A stretch of DNA of 41,547 nt, taken from NCBI GenBank assembly GCA_023132135.1, contig JAGLYR010000201.1, positions 1 through 41,547 of the forward strand, read 5' to 3'. The notes under the pieces are model-generated. The model did not search any database and was not told where the DNA came from. It worked only from the letters and a program-made list of their open reading frames with translations. Of the stretch, positions 29,152-40,629 are shown piece after piece. Made by a program: the position numbers and the translations under genes. Position 1 is the first letter of the stretch. Each line of letters opens with the position of its first letter. This DNA comes from Candidatus Eiseniibacteriota bacterium. Lineage in GTDB: Bacteria > Arandabacterota > Arandabacteria > JAGLYR01.

Positions 29152-32100
29152 CTAGCCTGCTTCGCCTTCGGCCACCACCACAGTTTCTTCCTGCGGCGGC
29201 GGCTCCACTTCCTCCGGGGTCACCCGAATGTTCCGGTTCCTGGAGATGCCCGTCCCCGCGGGGATGAGATGGCCGATGATTACGTTCTCCTTCAGTCCTC
29301 GCAGGTAGTCCCGCTGCCCGTGGATTCCCGCCTCGGTCAGAACCCGCGTGGTCTCCTGGAACGAAGCGGCCGAGATGAAGCTCTCCGTCGACAGCGACGC
29401 TTTCGTGATTCCCAGGAGCAACGGCTCAAAAGTGGCCGGCCGGCCCCCTTCGCTGACGATTCTGGCGTTTTCTTCCCTCAGCCGGGCTTTATCCACCCTC
29501 TCTTCTTCGAGAAAGGAGGTGTCGCCCGCATCGATGATCCCGACCTTCTGGAGCATCTGGGAGACAATGACCTCGATGTGCTTGTCGTTGATCCGAACCC
29601 CCTGGAGACGGTAAACCTCCTGAATCTCGTTCACCAGATACTCCTGGACGGCATTGATTCCCTTGATCCGGAGAATGTCATGGGGGTTGATGGGCCCTTC
29701 GCAAAGCCGATCGCCCGCATCCACCTGGTCTCCTTCGCGGATCCGGAGGTGCTTGCCGTGGGGGATGAGATACTCCCGGGTCTCGGTCTCACCCGTGATC
29801 ACGATCTTCCGTAGACCTCGACTGATCCCGCCGAACTCTATGCTCCCGTCGATCTCCGTAACCACCGCCTGGTCCTTGGGCTTACGGGCTTCGAAGAGTT
29901 CCGCCACTCTGGGCAATCCACCCGTGATGTCGCGGGTCTTGCTGATCTCCCTTGGAATCTTGACCAGGTACTCACCGGCGTGAATCCTCATACCATCCTG
30001 GGCCAGCAGGTGTGCACCGGAAGGAATAGCGTAGACCCCCATCTTGCGGCCGCTGGCATCGAGGATCTGGATATGCGGGTGCAGCGCCTTCTCCTTGTCG
30101 TCGAAGATCACACGCTGGCGCAACCCGGTTTTCTCGTCCAGTTCTTCCCGGACCGTTGTACCCTCCACGATCCCCTCAAATTTTACCTTGCCGGTCCGCT
30201 CCGCAACGATGGGCATTGAATAGGGATCCCACTCGAAGAGGGTTTGCCCCTCCTCCACCGAATCCCCATCCCCCACCCGGAGGGCCGCGCCGTATGGCAC
30301 GTTGAAACGCCCGCGCACATGTCCTTCTTCGTCCTTCGCCTTCATCACGCCCCTCTGGCCCACCACAATCTTGGTACCGTCGGAGCTCTTCACCGCCCGC
30401 ACCTTGGTGAATTCAACCGTTCCCTTACACTTGGCCTCGATGCCCGACTGCTCGGCAATTCGTCCGGCCGTTCCCCCGATGTGGAAGGTCCGGAGCGTCA
30501 GCTGTGTTCCCGGTTCCCCGATGGACTGGGCGGCGATCACGCCGACCGCCTCACCCATGTTCACCATTCTCCCCGTGGCCAGGTTGCGACCGTAGCACTT
30601 ACCGCACACACCGCGCCGGCATTCGCAGGTCAGGACCGAGCGGATCTTGACCCTGTCGATTCCGCACTTCTCGATCTCCTCGGCCTGTTCCTCCTTTATC
30701 TCCTCACCAGCTTGGGCAATGACTTCGTTGGTGATCGGGTTGCGGATGTCATCGATGCACACCCGCCCGAGGATCCGGTCGGCCAGGGTCTCGATGACAT
30801 CCTCCGCTTCTTTCAGCGCTCCCACCTCGAGGCCCATGATCGTACCGCAGTCCTCCATGCTGATGATCGCGTCCTGGGCTACGTCCACAAGCCGCCGGGT
30901 CAGATACCCCGCATCCGCCGTCTTGAGTGCCGTGTCGGCCAGTCCCTTGCGCGCGCCGTGCGTGGATATGAAATACTCCAGCACCGTCAGCCCTTCCTTG
31001 AAATTGGAGGTAATAGGCGACTCGATGATTTCACCCATCTGACCCGTGATTTTTTTCTGGGGCTTGGCCATCAACCCCCTCATCCCGGCCAGCTGGCGGA
31101 TCTGCTCCTTGCTTCCCCTTGCGCCCGATTCCGCCATCATGAAGATCGGGTTGAACCCGTTCTGGTCTCTGCTCATGTTCTCAAACATGATGCTACCGAC
31201 ATCAGAGGTGGTGCGGGTCCACATATCGATGACCTTGTTGTAGCGCTCCCGGTCGGTGATCAACCCTTTCCGGTGCTGTGCGGTCACCTCGTCGACTTCC
31301 GCCTGGGTATCCTCGATGATTTTGACTTTCTCACCGGGGATCAGGATATCGTCGATCCCGACGGTGACCCCCCCGGTGGTAGCATGCTCAAAACCCAGCC
31401 TCTTGAGCCTGTCCAGGAACTTGGAGGTTTCGAACGATCCGAGCTTCCGGTGACAGTCACCCACCAGGTGCTCCAGCGACCGGCGGTCCATGAGATTGTT
31501 CGCGAAGCCGAGCCCCGGCGGCACGATCTGGTTGAACAGCACCCGTCCCACCACCGTCTCGACCATCTCGCCATCGATGCGAACCTTGATGTGCGCATGC
31601 AGGTCCACTTGCTCCAGATCGTGGGCGGTTACGACTTCATCGGGACACGAGAACAGCCGTCCCTCACCCTTCACACCCGACTTCCCCTTGGTCATGTAGT
31701 GGCACCCCAGGACCAGGTCCTGGGTCGGGGAAGCAATGGGCCGCCCGTGAGACGGAGACAGAATGTTGTCCGACGAGAGCATCAGCAATCGCGCTTCCAT
31801 CTGGGCCTCGAAGGACAGCGGCACGTGTACGGCCATCTGGTCGCCGTCGAAGTCCGCGTTGAACGCCTGGCACACCATCGGGTGAATCCGGATGGCCTTG
31901 CCCTCGACCAGAACCGGCTCAAAGGCCTGGATGCCCAGGCGGTGGAGCGTCGGCGCCCGGTTCAGGAACACCGGATGATCCTGGATGATCTCCTCCAGGA
32001 TGTCCCAGACTTCCTGTTTCTCCTTCTCCACCAGCTTCTTCGCACTCTTGACAGTCTGGACATACCCCTGGCTCTCCAGCTGCCGGATGATATAGGGCTT

Positions 32101-33234
32101 GAACAGCTCAAGTGCCATGTTCTTCGGCAACCCGCACTGGTGGAGCTTCAGCTCCGGTCCCACCACAATCACGGACCGTCCGGAGTAGTCCACCCGCTTG
32201 CCCAGGAGATTCTGGCGGAACCGGCCCTGCTTGCCCTTCAACATGTCCGACAGGGACTTGAGCGGCCGATTCCCCGGACCTCGCACGGCCCGGGAACGGC
32301 GCCCGTTGTCGAACAGAGCGTCCACCGCTTCCTGGAGCATGCGTTTCTCATTGCGCAGGATGACATCCGGGGCCTTGATTTCGATGAGCTTCTTCAGCCG
32401 GTTGTTCCGGTTGATCACCCGCCGGTAAAGATCGTTCAGATCGGAAGTGGCAAAGCGGCCGCCTTCCAGCGGGACCAGGGGTCTCAGGTCCGGAGGCAAC
32501 ACCGGGACCACGTCCAGAACCATCCAGTCCGGCGAATTGCCCGACTGCCGGAAAGCCTCCACGACCTTGAGCCGCTTGAGAAAATCCTTCTTCCGCTGAA
32601 CAGAGGTCTCGACCTTGAATGCGGCTCGAAGCTCGGCCCAGAGCTCCTCCAGGTCGATCTGCTTGAGCAGGGTCTTCACGGCCCCGGCACCCATGGCCAC
32701 CTGGAACTGCCCGGGGAATTCCTCTTCCATCTGACGCAGCTGGTCTTCGGTCAGCAGCTCCATATGCTTCATCGGACTGTTGCCCGGATCGGTGACCACG
32801 TAGGATTCGTAGTAGAGCACCCTCTCCAGATCGCGGGTGCTTATGTTCAGCAGGTGACCAATCCTGGACGGCACACCCTTGAAATACCAGATGTGGGAGA
32901 CAGGTACAGCCAACTCAATATGGCCCATCCGTTCCCGGCGGACCTTGGACTGGGTTACCTCGACGCCACAGCGGTCGCACACGACCCCGCGATAGCGGAT
33001 TCGCTTGTACTTGCCGCAGTTGCACTCCCAGTCCTTCACCGGCCCGAAGATCCTCTCGCAGAAAAGACCATCCCGTTCCGGTTTGAAAGACCGATAGTTG
33101 ATGGTTTCCGGCTTTGTCACTTCGCCGTAGGACCAGGAGCGGATCGTCTCCGGAGAAGCAAGCCTGATTCGAATTGAGGTGAAATCCCCGGAAGCCTTGC
33201 CCCGACGTTCCATGACTTCCAACACGGTGGACAC
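29152..33234 (-). CDS. rpoC: DNA-directed RNA polymerase subunit beta'
   Basis: [35 protein letters not shown]. Confidence 0.99.
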   Translation of the reverse strand: MSTVLEVMERRGKASGDFTSIRIRLASPETIRSWSYGEVTKPETINYRSFKPERDGLFCERIFGPVKDWECNCGKYKRIRYRGVVCDRCGVEVTQSKVRRERMGHIELAVPVSHIWYFKGVPSRIGHLLNISTRDLERVLYYESYVVTDPGNSPMKHMELLTEDQLRQMEEEFPGQFQVAMGAGAVKTLLKQIDLEELWAELRAAFKVETSVQRKKDFLKRLKVVEAFRQSGNSPDWMVLDVVPVLPPDLRPLVPLEGGRFATSDLNDLYRRVINRNNRLKKLIEIKAPDVILRNEKRMLQEAVDALFDNGRRSRAVRGPGNRPLKSLSDMLKGKQGRFRQNLLGKRVDYSGRSVIVVGPELKLHQCGLPKNMALELFKPYIIRQLESQGYVQTVKSAKKLVEKEKQEVWDILEEIIQDHPVFLNRAPTLHRLGIQAFEPVLVEGKAIRIHPMVCQAFNADFDGDQMAVHVPLSFEAQMEARLLMLSSDNILSPSHGRPIASPTQDLVLGCHYMTKGKSGVKGEGRLFSCPDEVVTAHDLEQVDLHAHIKVRIDGEMVETVVGRVLFNQIVPPGLGFANNLMDRRSLEHLVGDCHRKLGSFETSKFLDRLKRLGFEHATTGGVTVGIDDILIPGEKVKIIEDTQAEVDEVTAQHRKGLITDRERYNKVIDMWTRTTSDVGSIMFENMSRDQNGFNPIFMMAESGARGSKEQIRQLAGMRGLMAKPQKKITGQMGEIIESPITSNFKEGLTVLEYFISTHGARKGLADTALKTADAGYLTRRLVDVAQDAIISMEDCGTIMGLEVGALKEAEDVIETLADRILGRVCIDDIRNPITNEVIAQAGEEIKEEQAEEIEKCGIDRVKIRSVLTCECRRGVCGKCYGRNLATGRMVNMGEAVGVIAAQSIGEPGTQLTLRTFHIGGTAGRIAEQSGIEAKCKGTVEFTKVRAVKSSDGTKIVVGQRGVMKAKDEEGHVRGRFNVPYGAALRVGDGDSVEEGQTLFEWDPYSMPIVAERTGKVKFEGIVEGTTVREELDEKTGLRQRVIFDDKEKALHPHIQILDASGRKMGVYAIPSGAHLLAQDGMRIHAGEYLVKIPREISKTRDITGGLPRVAELFEARKPKDQAVVTEIDGSIEFGGISRGLRKIVITGETETREYLIPHGKHLRIREGDQVDAGDRLCEGPINPHDILRIKGINAVQEYLVNEIQEVYRLQGVRINDKHIEVIVSQMLQKVGIIDAGDTSFLEEERVDKARLREENARIVSEGGRPATFEPLLLGITKASLSTESFISAASFQETTRVLTEAGIHGQRDYLRGLKENVIIGHLIPAGTGISRNRNIRVTPEEVEPPPQEETVVVAEGEAG

Positions 33235-33264
33235 CTCCTGCCGTCTTGAGCAACGGCGGATTAG

Positions 33265-36200
33265 CTAGCGATCCTCTTTCTCCAACTCAACGTCAAGCCC
33301 CAAGCTCTGGAGCTCCTTGACCAGCACGTTGAAGGATTCGGGGACTCCCGGCGACGGTGGGTTCTCACCCTTTACAATGGCTTCGTAGATCCGGGATCGC
33401 CCCGCCACATCGTCGGATTTCACAGTCAGCAACTCCTGCAGCGCGTACGCCGCGCCGTAGGCTTCCAGCGCCCAAACCTCCATCTCCCCGAATCTCTGGC
33501 CGCCGAACTGGGCCTTCCCGCCCAGCGGTTGCTGCGTTACCAGAGAGTAGGGCCCGATGGACCGCGCGTGGATCTTGTCATCCACCAGATGCGAGAGCTT
33601 CATCATGTAGATGTAGCCCACGGTAATCTCGTGCTCGAACAGGTCCCCGGTGAAACCATCGTAGACGGGAATCTTCCCAGACCGGGGAAGCCCTGCGGCC
33701 TCCAGCTTGCTCTTGATTTCGTCGATGCTGGCCCCATCGAACACACCAGATGCCGCCCGCTCTCCCAAAGCCTGCGACGCCCAACCCAGGTGGGTCTCGA
33801 GGATCTGGCCCACATTCATGCGCGACGGAACGCCCAGTGGGTTCAGGATGATTTCCACCGGAGTCCCGTCCGGCAGGTAGGGCGTATCCTCTTCGGGGAG
33901 AATCCTGGCCACCACACCCTTGTTGCCATGGCGCCCGGCCACCTTGTCACCGACGGAGAGTCTCCGCTTGCGAGCCACGTACACTTTGACGAGTTTCACC
34001 ACGCCCGGGGGCAGCTCGTCCCCACGCGAGATCCGCTCGGTTTCCTTGGTGGTCTTCTTCCGGACCTCTTCGATGGCATCCCAGGCCGCATCGACAATCC
34101 TGCGGATCTTCCGATTGACTGATGGTTCCTGGGTCGCTGACTGGTCCCAGTCCACATAGTCGAAGTCCAGCTCATCCAGAAGACTACTGACCAGTTTCTG
34201 ACCCTTGCGGACCACGATTTCGCCCGTCTCAAGATCCGCGAGCCGTTCAGCTTTCAGGTCCGTCATCAGCTCCTTGACCCGGTCGTCGCGAGCTTCCTTG
34301 ATTTTGCCGATCTCGCGGTTCCTCGTCCGGCGGAGACGGTCTATCTTCTTCTTCTCCTCCGCCCGGGACCTTTCATCCCTTTCTCGACGGGAAAAGACCT
34401 TTATGTCGACCACGATGCCGTCCATCCCCGGAGGCGCTTTCAGCGACGCATCACGCACGTCTCCGGCCTTTTCGCCAAAAATAGCCCGGAGCAACCTTTC
34501 CTCGGGGGACAGTTCCGTCTCGCCCTTCGGGGTCACTTTCCCTACGAGGATGTCGCTGGCCCGGACCATCGCGCCGATCATTATGATCCCGTCCTCGTCC
34601 AGGTTCTTGAGAGCATCTTCGCCCACATTGGGGATTTCCCGGGTGATCTCCTCTGGGCCCCTCTTGGTGTCCCGGACCTGGATCTCGAACTCTTCGATGT
34701 GGATGGACGTAAGGCGGTCATCCTTCACAATCGCTTCGCTCACTACGATCGCGTCCTCGAAGTTGTATCCCCGCCAAGGCATGAAGGCCACCAGCAGGTT
34801 CACGCCCAGAGCCAACTCACCGTCCTTGGTAGCCGGTCCGTCGGCCAGAAGATCACCCTTCTTTACACGCTGGCCCTCAACTACCACCGGTCGCTGGTTG
34901 ATGCACGTATCCTGGTTGGACCGGACGAACTTGGCCATGTTGTACTCGTCCGCCTCGCCCACGCCGAACAGATCTTCCGCCGCGCTCGTGCCCGGCAGGC
35001 GAACAACGATAGTATTGGCGGAAACATGCTCCACGACTCCCGCCCGCTTCGCCAAGACCACGGCGCCCGAATCCTCAGCCACTTTCCGCTCCAGACCGGT
35101 CCCCACGATGGGCACCTCTGTCTTGAGGAGTGGCACCGCCTGGCGTTGCATGTTTGAGCCCATCAGCGCGCGGTTGGCATCGTCGTTCTCCAGGAACGGG
35201 ATCAAGGCAGCGGCGGCGCTCACCAGCTGGAGAGGAGAGACATCCATGTAGTCCACATCCTCGCGCTTCACCTGAGGGAAATCGCCTCGATGCCGGGCCA
35301 GGAGCGTGCTTTCCTGAAGGTGACCGGCGGCGTCGAGAGGTTCGTTCGCCTGGGCGATGACGTGGCGGTCCTCGATGTCGGCCGAGAGATACCGGATCTC
35401 GTTGGTCGCCTTTCCCTTTTTCACCACCCGGTACGGGGTCTCGAGGAACCCGTACTCGTTGACGCGGGCATAGGTGCACAGCGAACTGATGAGTCCGATG
35501 TTGGGCCCCTCCGGCGTCTCCACCGGGCACATCCGCCCATAGTGGGTGTAGTGCACGTCCCGAACGGCGAAACCGGCCCGCTCCCTGGTCAGTCCACCCG
35601 GCCCCAGCGCAGAGAGACGGCGTTTGTGCGTCAGCTCCGCCAGCGGATTGGTCTGGTCCATGAACTGCGACAGCTGGGAGGAGCCAAAAAAGGTCCGGAT
35701 CACGGCCGAGATAGTCCGGGCGTTCACCAGATCCGAGGGCATCATCCCCTCGGCGTCCTGCAGACTCATCCTCTCGCGGATGATCCGGGCCATGCGGGAC
35801 AAGCCGATACTGAACTGGTTCTCCAGCAGTTCCCCTACCGAGCGGATCCGACGGTTCCCAAGATGGTCGATGTCATCGGTGTGCCCATTTCCCGCCCGCA
35901 GGGACAGCAAGTACTCGATGATGGCCACCAGATCCTCATTGGTCAGAACCGTAGTGTCCATCGGAATACTCAGGTCCATTCGCTGGTTGATCTTGTGACG
36001 CCCCACACGGCCCAAATCGTACCGCCGGGTGCTGAAGAACAGTCGCTCCAGAAGTGTGCGGGCAGTCTCCACCGAGGGGGGATCCCCGGGACGGAGCAGG
36101 TTGTAAATCCGCTTCAGGGCCTCTTCTTCGGTCTTGCACGGATCCCGCCTCAGGGTGTTCGGGAGAACCCCGTTATCACGCTCCTCCCGATCCACAAGCA

Positions 36201-37062
36201 GCGTGATCGTCTTGACCTTGGCCGCCCGCAAAGACTCCAAGAGCGCCTCGGTCAGCTCCTCACTGACTCCCAGGAGCACCTCGCCTGTCTTCTTGTCCAC
36301 CACGTCCTTCGCTGTAACCCGCCCCACGAACTTGGACAGCGTGCCCATTCGCTGGCCGGCGATCTTGATCTTTTCCGTGTCGTAGAAGAGATCCAGAATG
36401 GCCTCGTCCGTCGCGTACCCCAACCCTCTCAGCAGGATCGTGACCGGGAGCTTCCGCTTGCGGTCGATGAGAACAAACATCTGGTCGTTCACGTCCAGAG
36501 CGAACTCCACCCACGATCCCCGGTAGGGGATCACACGCGCCGAGTAGAGCCGCTTTCCACTTGCATGGGTCTCCCCCTCAAAGAAGACACCCGGAGAACG
36601 GTGCAGCTGGGACACTATGACGCGCTCGGCGCCATTGATAATGAAGGTGCCAATATCCGTGATGATCGGGAGCTCTCCGAGATACACCTCTTGCTCGATG
36701 ATGTCCCGGACTTCCTTCTTCTCATCACTCCCCTCCCGAATCACCAGGCGGAGAACAGCCTTGAGCGGGACGGCAAACGTCACGTCGCGTTCCTGGCATT
36801 CTTCAACACTGTATTTCGGATCCCCAATCGTGTACTGCACGAACTCCAGCGAGAAATTGCCCCGTGCATCGGAAATCGGAAAGATATCCTGAAACACACC
36901 CTGGAGGCCCTGACGCCTTCTCTTCTCCGGCGACACATCCACCTGGAGGAACGACCGGAAGGACTGCAGTTGAACCTCGATCAGGTTCGGCAGATCCATG
37001 ATGTGGGGCAATTTCGCGTAGTTCACACGCTCCGCGATTGCCGGGGAATTCAATACCAACAC
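33265..37062 (-). CDS. rpoB: DNA-directed RNA polymerase subunit beta
   Basis: [38 protein letters not shown]. Confidence 0.99.
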   Translation of the reverse strand: MLVLNSPAIAERVNYAKLPHIMDLPNLIEVQLQSFRSFLQVDVSPEKRRRQGLQGVFQDIFPISDARGNFSLEFVQYTIGDPKYSVEECQERDVTFAVPLKAVLRLVIREGSDEKKEVRDIIEQEVYLGELPIITDIGTFIINGAERVIVSQLHRSPGVFFEGETHASGKRLYSARVIPYRGSWVEFALDVNDQMFVLIDRKRKLPVTILLRGLGYATDEAILDLFYDTEKIKIAGQRMGTLSKFVGRVTAKDVVDKKTGEVLLGVSEELTEALLESLRAAKVKTITLLVDREERDNGVLPNTLRRDPCKTEEEALKRIYNLLRPGDPPSVETARTLLERLFFSTRRYDLGRVGRHKINQRMDLSIPMDTTVLTNEDLVAIIEYLLSLRAGNGHTDDIDHLGNRRIRSVGELLENQFSIGLSRMARIIRERMSLQDAEGMMPSDLVNARTISAVIRTFFGSSQLSQFMDQTNPLAELTHKRRLSALGPGGLTRERAGFAVRDVHYTHYGRMCPVETPEGPNIGLISSLCTYARVNEYGFLETPYRVVKKGKATNEIRYLSADIEDRHVIAQANEPLDAAGHLQESTLLARHRGDFPQVKREDVDYMDVSPLQLVSAAAALIPFLENDDANRALMGSNMQRQAVPLLKTEVPIVGTGLERKVAEDSGAVVLAKRAGVVEHVSANTIVVRLPGTSAAEDLFGVGEADEYNMAKFVRSNQDTCINQRPVVVEGQRVKKGDLLADGPATKDGELALGVNLLVAFMPWRGYNFEDAIVVSEAIVKDDRLTSIHIEEFEIQVRDTKRGPEEITREIPNVGEDALKNLDEDGIIMIGAMVRASDILVGKVTPKGETELSPEERLLRAIFGEKAGDVRDASLKAPPGMDGIVVDIKVFSRRERDERSRAEEKKKIDRLRRTRNREIGKIKEARDDRVKELMTDLKAERLADLETGEIVVRKGQKLVSSLLDELDFDYVDWDQSATQEPSVNRKIRRIVDAAWDAIEEVRKKTTKETERISRGDELPPGVVKLVKVYVARKRRLSVGDKVAGRHGNKGVVARILPEEDTPYLPDGTPVEIILNPLGVPSRMNVGQILETHLGWASQALGERAASGVFDGASIDEIKSKLEAAGLPRSGKIPVYDGFTGDLFEHEITVGYIYMMKLSHLVDDKIHARSIGPYSLVTQQPLGGKAQFGGQRFGEMEVWALEAYGAAYALQELLTVKSDDVAGRSRIYEAIVKGENPPSPGVPESFNVLVKELQSLGLDVELEKEDR

Positions 37063-37102
37063 GCACCCCCTGGAAGAAGTCGAGCCCTGCGATAACCGGG
37101 TC

Positions 37103-37579
37103 CTACTTCACTTCCACCTGGGCTCCCACTTCTTCGAGTTTCGCCTTGATGTCCTCAGCCTCTTCGCTCGGCACCGCTTCCTTGACCACCGTGGGCGCCT
37201 TGTCGACGAGAGCCTTGGCCTCCTTCAGACCCAGCTGCGGAAGAATCGACCGCACGACCTTGATGACCTGGATCTTCTTGTCGCCCGCCGCTGTCAGATG
37301 GACATCGAACTCCGTCTTGACTTCGGCTGCCCCACCGGCATCGCCGCCCGCCGCCGGCGCTGCGACCATGGCCGGAGCTGCCGCCGACACGCCGAACTTC
37401 TCCTCCATCGCGCTCACCAACTCGGCGACTTCGAGGAACGTCATCTTCTCAATCAGCTCGATGACTTTCTCGACATTGTCCTTCTTGGCACTCGATTTCT
37501 TTGTGGCCTTTTCCTTTGTCGCCGCTTCTGCTTTCTCGGTTCCTGCCTCTTCTTTTGGCTCCTTGGCCGCCGGACTCAT
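37103..37579 (-). CDS. rplL: 50S ribosomal protein L7/L12 with N-terminal extension
   Basis: [45 protein letters not shown] 7 nt upstream of ATG. Confidence 0.97.
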   Translation of the reverse strand: MSPAAKEPKEEAGTEKAEAATKEKATKKSSAKKDNVEKVIELIEKMTFLEVAELVSAMEEKFGVSAAAPAMVAAPAAGGDAGGAAEVKTEFDVHLTAAGDKKIQVIKVVRSILPQLGLKEAKALVDKAPTVVKEAVPSEEAEDIKAKLEEVGAQVEVK

Positions 37580-37675
37580 CCGTTCACCTCCGTGTCCTCG
37601 CGTCGTCTTTCACTTCCCAGACCCACTGCCATCACGTCCCCGCAAGGACAAGGGTCCTGCGCTCATCACCGATTA

Positions 37676-38212
37676 CTATCCCTGACCACTCTCCTGGGCC
37701 TGCTTCTGTTCCTGGATCGCCGCCAAGGCTCTCACGAACCCCTGCCCCACGCTCTTCAAACCCCACATCATGTCTCTCAGGGGAGACTGCAGCGCGCCCA
37801 TGAACTGCGCCAGGAGAACTTCATGCGACGGCAATCTGGCAATGCGCCAGATTGCCTCAGCCTCCACAACCCGTCCTTCGATCAACCCCACCTTGATCTC
37901 GGGACGCTCGTACTCGTCCACGAACTCCTTGAGCACCCGTGCTGGAACAGCGGGGTCGTCTTCGGCGACGGCAATCCCGATGGGACCGGTCAGGAAGGGG
38001 AGCAGGTTCTCGGCCTCCGTCCCCACTACCGCCAACTTGGCCAACCGGTTCTTGACCACCCGGAACTTCACGCCGTTTTTCCGGCACTTCTGTCTCAGGA
38101 CTCCCATAGCTGCTACGTCCAGACCAGTGAAATCCGTCAGGTAGACCCCCTGGCTCTCGCGGAACAGGGCCGCCAGTTCCTGGACGACGGCTTCCTTCTC
38201 TGGTGTCGGCAT
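37676..38212 (-). CDS. rplJ: 50S ribosomal protein L10
   Basis: KEAVVQELAALFRESQGVYLTDFTGLDV; FRVVKNRLAKLA. Confidence 0.97.
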   Translation of the reverse strand: MPTPEKEAVVQELAALFRESQGVYLTDFTGLDVAAMGVLRQKCRKNGVKFRVVKNRLAKLAVVGTEAENLLPFLTGPIGIAVAEDDPAVPARVLKEFVDEYERPEIKVGLIEGRVVEAEAIWRIARLPSHEVLLAQFMGALQSPLRDMMWGLKSVGQGFVRALAAIQEQKQAQESGQG

Positions 38213-38247
38213 TCGGTAACTCCCTTGTCTGTCTGGCCTGTGCATCC

Positions 38248-38955
38248 TCACGTCCCGTGGGATGCACCAATCTCCGCCTGCGCGTCCACTTTCACTCCCG
38301 GTCCCATCGTACTCGAGAGCGTTATGGAGTGGATGTACCGGCCCTTCGCGCTGGCTGGCTTGGCCCGGACCAGCTCGGCGATCAGTGCCCGGATATTATC
38401 GATGATCTGGTCCTCGCCGAAGGAGGCTTTGCCTGCCCGGGCGTGAATATTGCCCGCCCGGTCCACGCGGTACTCGATTCGACCCGCCTTGAGATCCTGG
38501 ACCGCCTTGCCCACCTCGAAGGTCACCGTGCCCGCCTTGGGGTTGGGCATGAGCCCCCTGGGACCCAGGATTTTCCCCAGCTTCCCCACTTCACTCATCA
38601 TGTCCGGGGTCGCGATAGCGGCATCGAACTCGAGCCAACCTCCCTTGATTTTCTCGATGAAGTCGGCCGAACCGATGTAGTCCGCCCCCGCTTCAGCCGC
38701 CTCTTTTTCCTTCTCCCCCTTGGCCAAGACAAGGACTTTCACGCTCTTGCCGGTACCATGGGGAAGCCGCACGGTTCCCCGGACCATCTGGTCGGCCCGC
38801 CGGGGATCCACACCGAGATTGGCGGCGAAATCGACAGTCTCGTCGAACCCGGCTTTCGCGCTCTCCTTGACCAGGCGAACAGCTTCCTCAAGGGAATAGA
38901 CCTTCGTGCGGTCGATGTCCTTGGCCGACTCCCGGTATCGCTTGCCGCGTTTCAT
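38248..38955 (-). CDS. rplA: 50S ribosomal protein L1
   Basis: [33 protein letters not shown]. Confidence 0.98.
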   Translation of the reverse strand: MKRGKRYRESAKDIDRTKVYSLEEAVRLVKESAKAGFDETVDFAANLGVDPRRADQMVRGTVRLPHGTGKSVKVLVLAKGEKEKEAAEAGADYIGSADFIEKIKGGWLEFDAAIATPDMMSEVGKLGKILGPRGLMPNPKAGTVTFEVGKAVQDLKAGRIEYRVDRAGNIHARAGKASFGEDQIIDNIRALIAELVRAKPASAKGRYIHSITLSSTMGPGVKVDAQAEIGASHGT

Positions 38956-38963
38956 CTTCCTGG

Positions 38964-39407
38964 CTACCCCTCTACTTCGATGCCCATGTTCCGGGCTGTG
39001 CCCGCGATCATAGAGACGGCCTGATCCAGGTCCTCCGTATTGAGATCCCGCATCTTGGTCCTGGCAATCTCCTCCATCTGCGCGCGAGTGACTTTGCCCA
39101 CCTTCTCCTTGTGGGGTTCACCCGAGCCCTTGGCAATCCCGGCTGCCTTCTTCAGCAGCACGGCAGCCGGCGGAGTCTTCGTCTCAAAGGAAAACGTCCT
39201 GTCCTGGTAGATGGTCACCACCGCCGGCACGATCAACCCGGCCTGTTCCTGGGTCCGGGCATTGTACGCCTTGCAGAACTCCATGATATTGACCCCGTGC
39301 TGCCCCAGCGCAGGGCCCACCGGCGGAGCCGGCGTCGCCGCGCCGCCTTGGCAGTGCAGCTTGACCGTGGCCATGACTTTCTTTCCTTTGAGCCCTCTCG
39401 GTGGCAT
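38964..39407 (-). CDS. rplK: 50S ribosomal protein L11
   Basis: [35 protein letters not shown] before ATG at 39407. Confidence 0.97.
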   Translation of the reverse strand: MPPRGLKGKKVMATVKLHCQGGAATPAPPVGPALGQHGVNIMEFCKAYNARTQEQAGLIVPAVVTIYQDRTFSFETKTPPAAVLLKKAAGIAKGSGEPHKEKVGKVTRAQMEEIARTKMRDLNTEDLDQAVSMIAGTARNMGIEVEG

Positions 39408-39448
39408 ATCAATTCTCTCCTGGCCTGCTTTGTGCACAAACCGTCTCG

Positions 39449-39470
39449 TTGGAGTCTACTTGGAGTCTAC
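39449..39470. repeat. Perfect tandem duplication of TTGGAGTCTAC in the nusG-rplK spacer
   Basis: 39449-39459 equals 39460-39470. Confidence 0.8.
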
Positions 39471-39508
39471 CCGGAACCTACTCCCTGCTCTCTCAATGCT
39501 CTGTTGCT

Positions 39509-40033
39509 CTAGAGGTCCTTTACCTGCAGGAAGTCCAGCTCCACCGGCGTGGCCCGCCCGAAGATGCTCACCATCACCTTGAGTTTTCCGCGCTCTGGAT
39601 TGATCTCATCCACCACACCGCTGAAATCCGTGAAGGGACCGTCGACAACCTTCACATGGTCCCCGATCCGGTAGGGAACTTCCATCGACGGTTTCGCCTG
39701 CGCCACTTCCACCTGCCCCAGCACCCGTTTTACCTCTTCGTCCCGGAGGGGAACCGGCTTGGAGCCCTCGGTCACGAAGTGCGTCACACCCGGTGTGTTG
39801 CTGACCACGTGCATCGTCTCGGTGTCCAGTTCCATTTCCACCAGAACGTAGCTGGGGAAAAACTTGCGAGTGATCACCGTCCTCTTGCCGTTCTTCATCT
39901 CCGTGACTTGCTCGGTGGCAACCATCACCTGCGCAATCCGTTCTTCAAGGTTGTTGCTCTGAATGGCGCGCTCCAGATTCTCTTTCACCTTGTTCTCGTG
40001 TCCCGAGTAGGTATGAATCACATACCATTTCAT
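39509..40033 (-). CDS. nusG: Transcription termination/antitermination factor NusG
   Basis: [33 protein letters not shown] motif. Confidence 0.98.
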   Translation of the reverse strand: MKWYVIHTYSGHENKVKENLERAIQSNNLEERIAQVMVATEQVTEMKNGKRTVITRKFFPSYVLVEMELDTETMHVVSNTPGVTHFVTEGSKPVPLRDEEVKRVLGQVEVAQAKPSMEVPYRIGDHVKVVDGPFTDFSGVVDEINPERGKLKVMVSIFGRATPVELDFLQVKDL

Positions 40034-40075
40034 GTCTGCAGCTCCACCCATTTCAAGCCGTTCGTTGCGATCTCG

Positions 40076-40261
40076 CTATCTCACCAACCGCGTGATTACA
40101 AACCCCAGAATCCGGTCCACCACACCAATGAAGACCGTGATGAGAAACACAGCGACAATCACAACTTTGGTCGAGTTCTTCAGTTCGTCGAGGGACGGCC
40201 AGCTCACCTTCGACATCTCGACCTTGACCTCTCTCAGGAACTTCTGAATCTTGTCCTTCAT
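40076..40261 (-). CDS. secE: Preprotein translocase subunit SecE
   Basis: KIQKFLREVKVEMSKVSWPSLDELKNSTKVVIVAV. Confidence 0.96.
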   Translation of the reverse strand: MKDKIQKFLREVKVEMSKVSWPSLDELKNSTKVVIVAVFLITVFIGVVDRILGFVITRLVR

Positions 40262-40323
40262 CTCGTCCCGCCCAAACGATTCACCCTATGTTCCGCGAAG
40301 GATTTCGCGAGAGCCATCAGAAC

Positions 40324-40400
40324 TGGCAGGCCTGGCAGGATTCGAACCTGCAACCACCGGATTTGGAGTCCGACGCTCTGCCAGTTAGAGCTACAGGCCT
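40324..40400 (-). tRNA. trnW: tRNA-Trp (anticodon CCA), 3' CCA encoded
   Basis: AGGCCTGTAGCTCTAACTGGCAGAGCGTCGGACTCCAAATCCGGTGGTTGCAGGTTCGAATCCTGCCAGGCCTGCCA folds as a cloverleaf. Confidence 0.97.
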
Positions 40401-40449
40401 GTCCTCTCCCAGGTTACCCAACCCGGCGCATCCCAGGCCGACGCGGGCA

Positions 40450-40599
40450 CTACCTCGTTTCCTTGTGGGGCGTGTGCTCCCCGCAGAACCGACAGAACTT
40501 CTTGAATTCCAGCCGGCTGGTCTGGATGCGCTTGTTCTTCTTGTATGTGTAGTTCCGGCGCTTGCACTTGCTGCATGCCAGAATGACGACTTCTCTCAC
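40450..40599 (-). CDS. rpmG: 50S ribosomal protein L33, GTG start, C+ form (below ORF-track cutoff)
   Basis: Manual translation (V/M)REVVILACSKCKRRNYTYKKNKRIQTSRLEFKKFCRFCGEHTPHKETR*. Confidence 0.95.
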   Translation of the reverse strand: MREVVILACSKCKRRNYTYKKNKRIQTSRLEFKKFCRFCGEHTPHKETR

Positions 40600-40629
40600 G
40601 GCCCGCTCCCGCCTCCACGCGGTGGATTG

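Noticed and set aside
30244-33177. 977-aa + strand ORF antisense to rpoC
   Set aside because: Shadow ORF on the opposite strand of a certain rpoC; GC-rich codon bias generates long antisense frames; product shows no recognisable domain.
35530-35700. Rifampicin-binding region of RpoB checked for natural resistance substitutions
   Set aside because: [30 protein letters not shown] keeps the usual sensitive-type residues.
35290-37095. 601-aa + strand ORF antisense to rpoB
   Set aside because: Same codon-bias shadow effect; rpoB is unambiguous.
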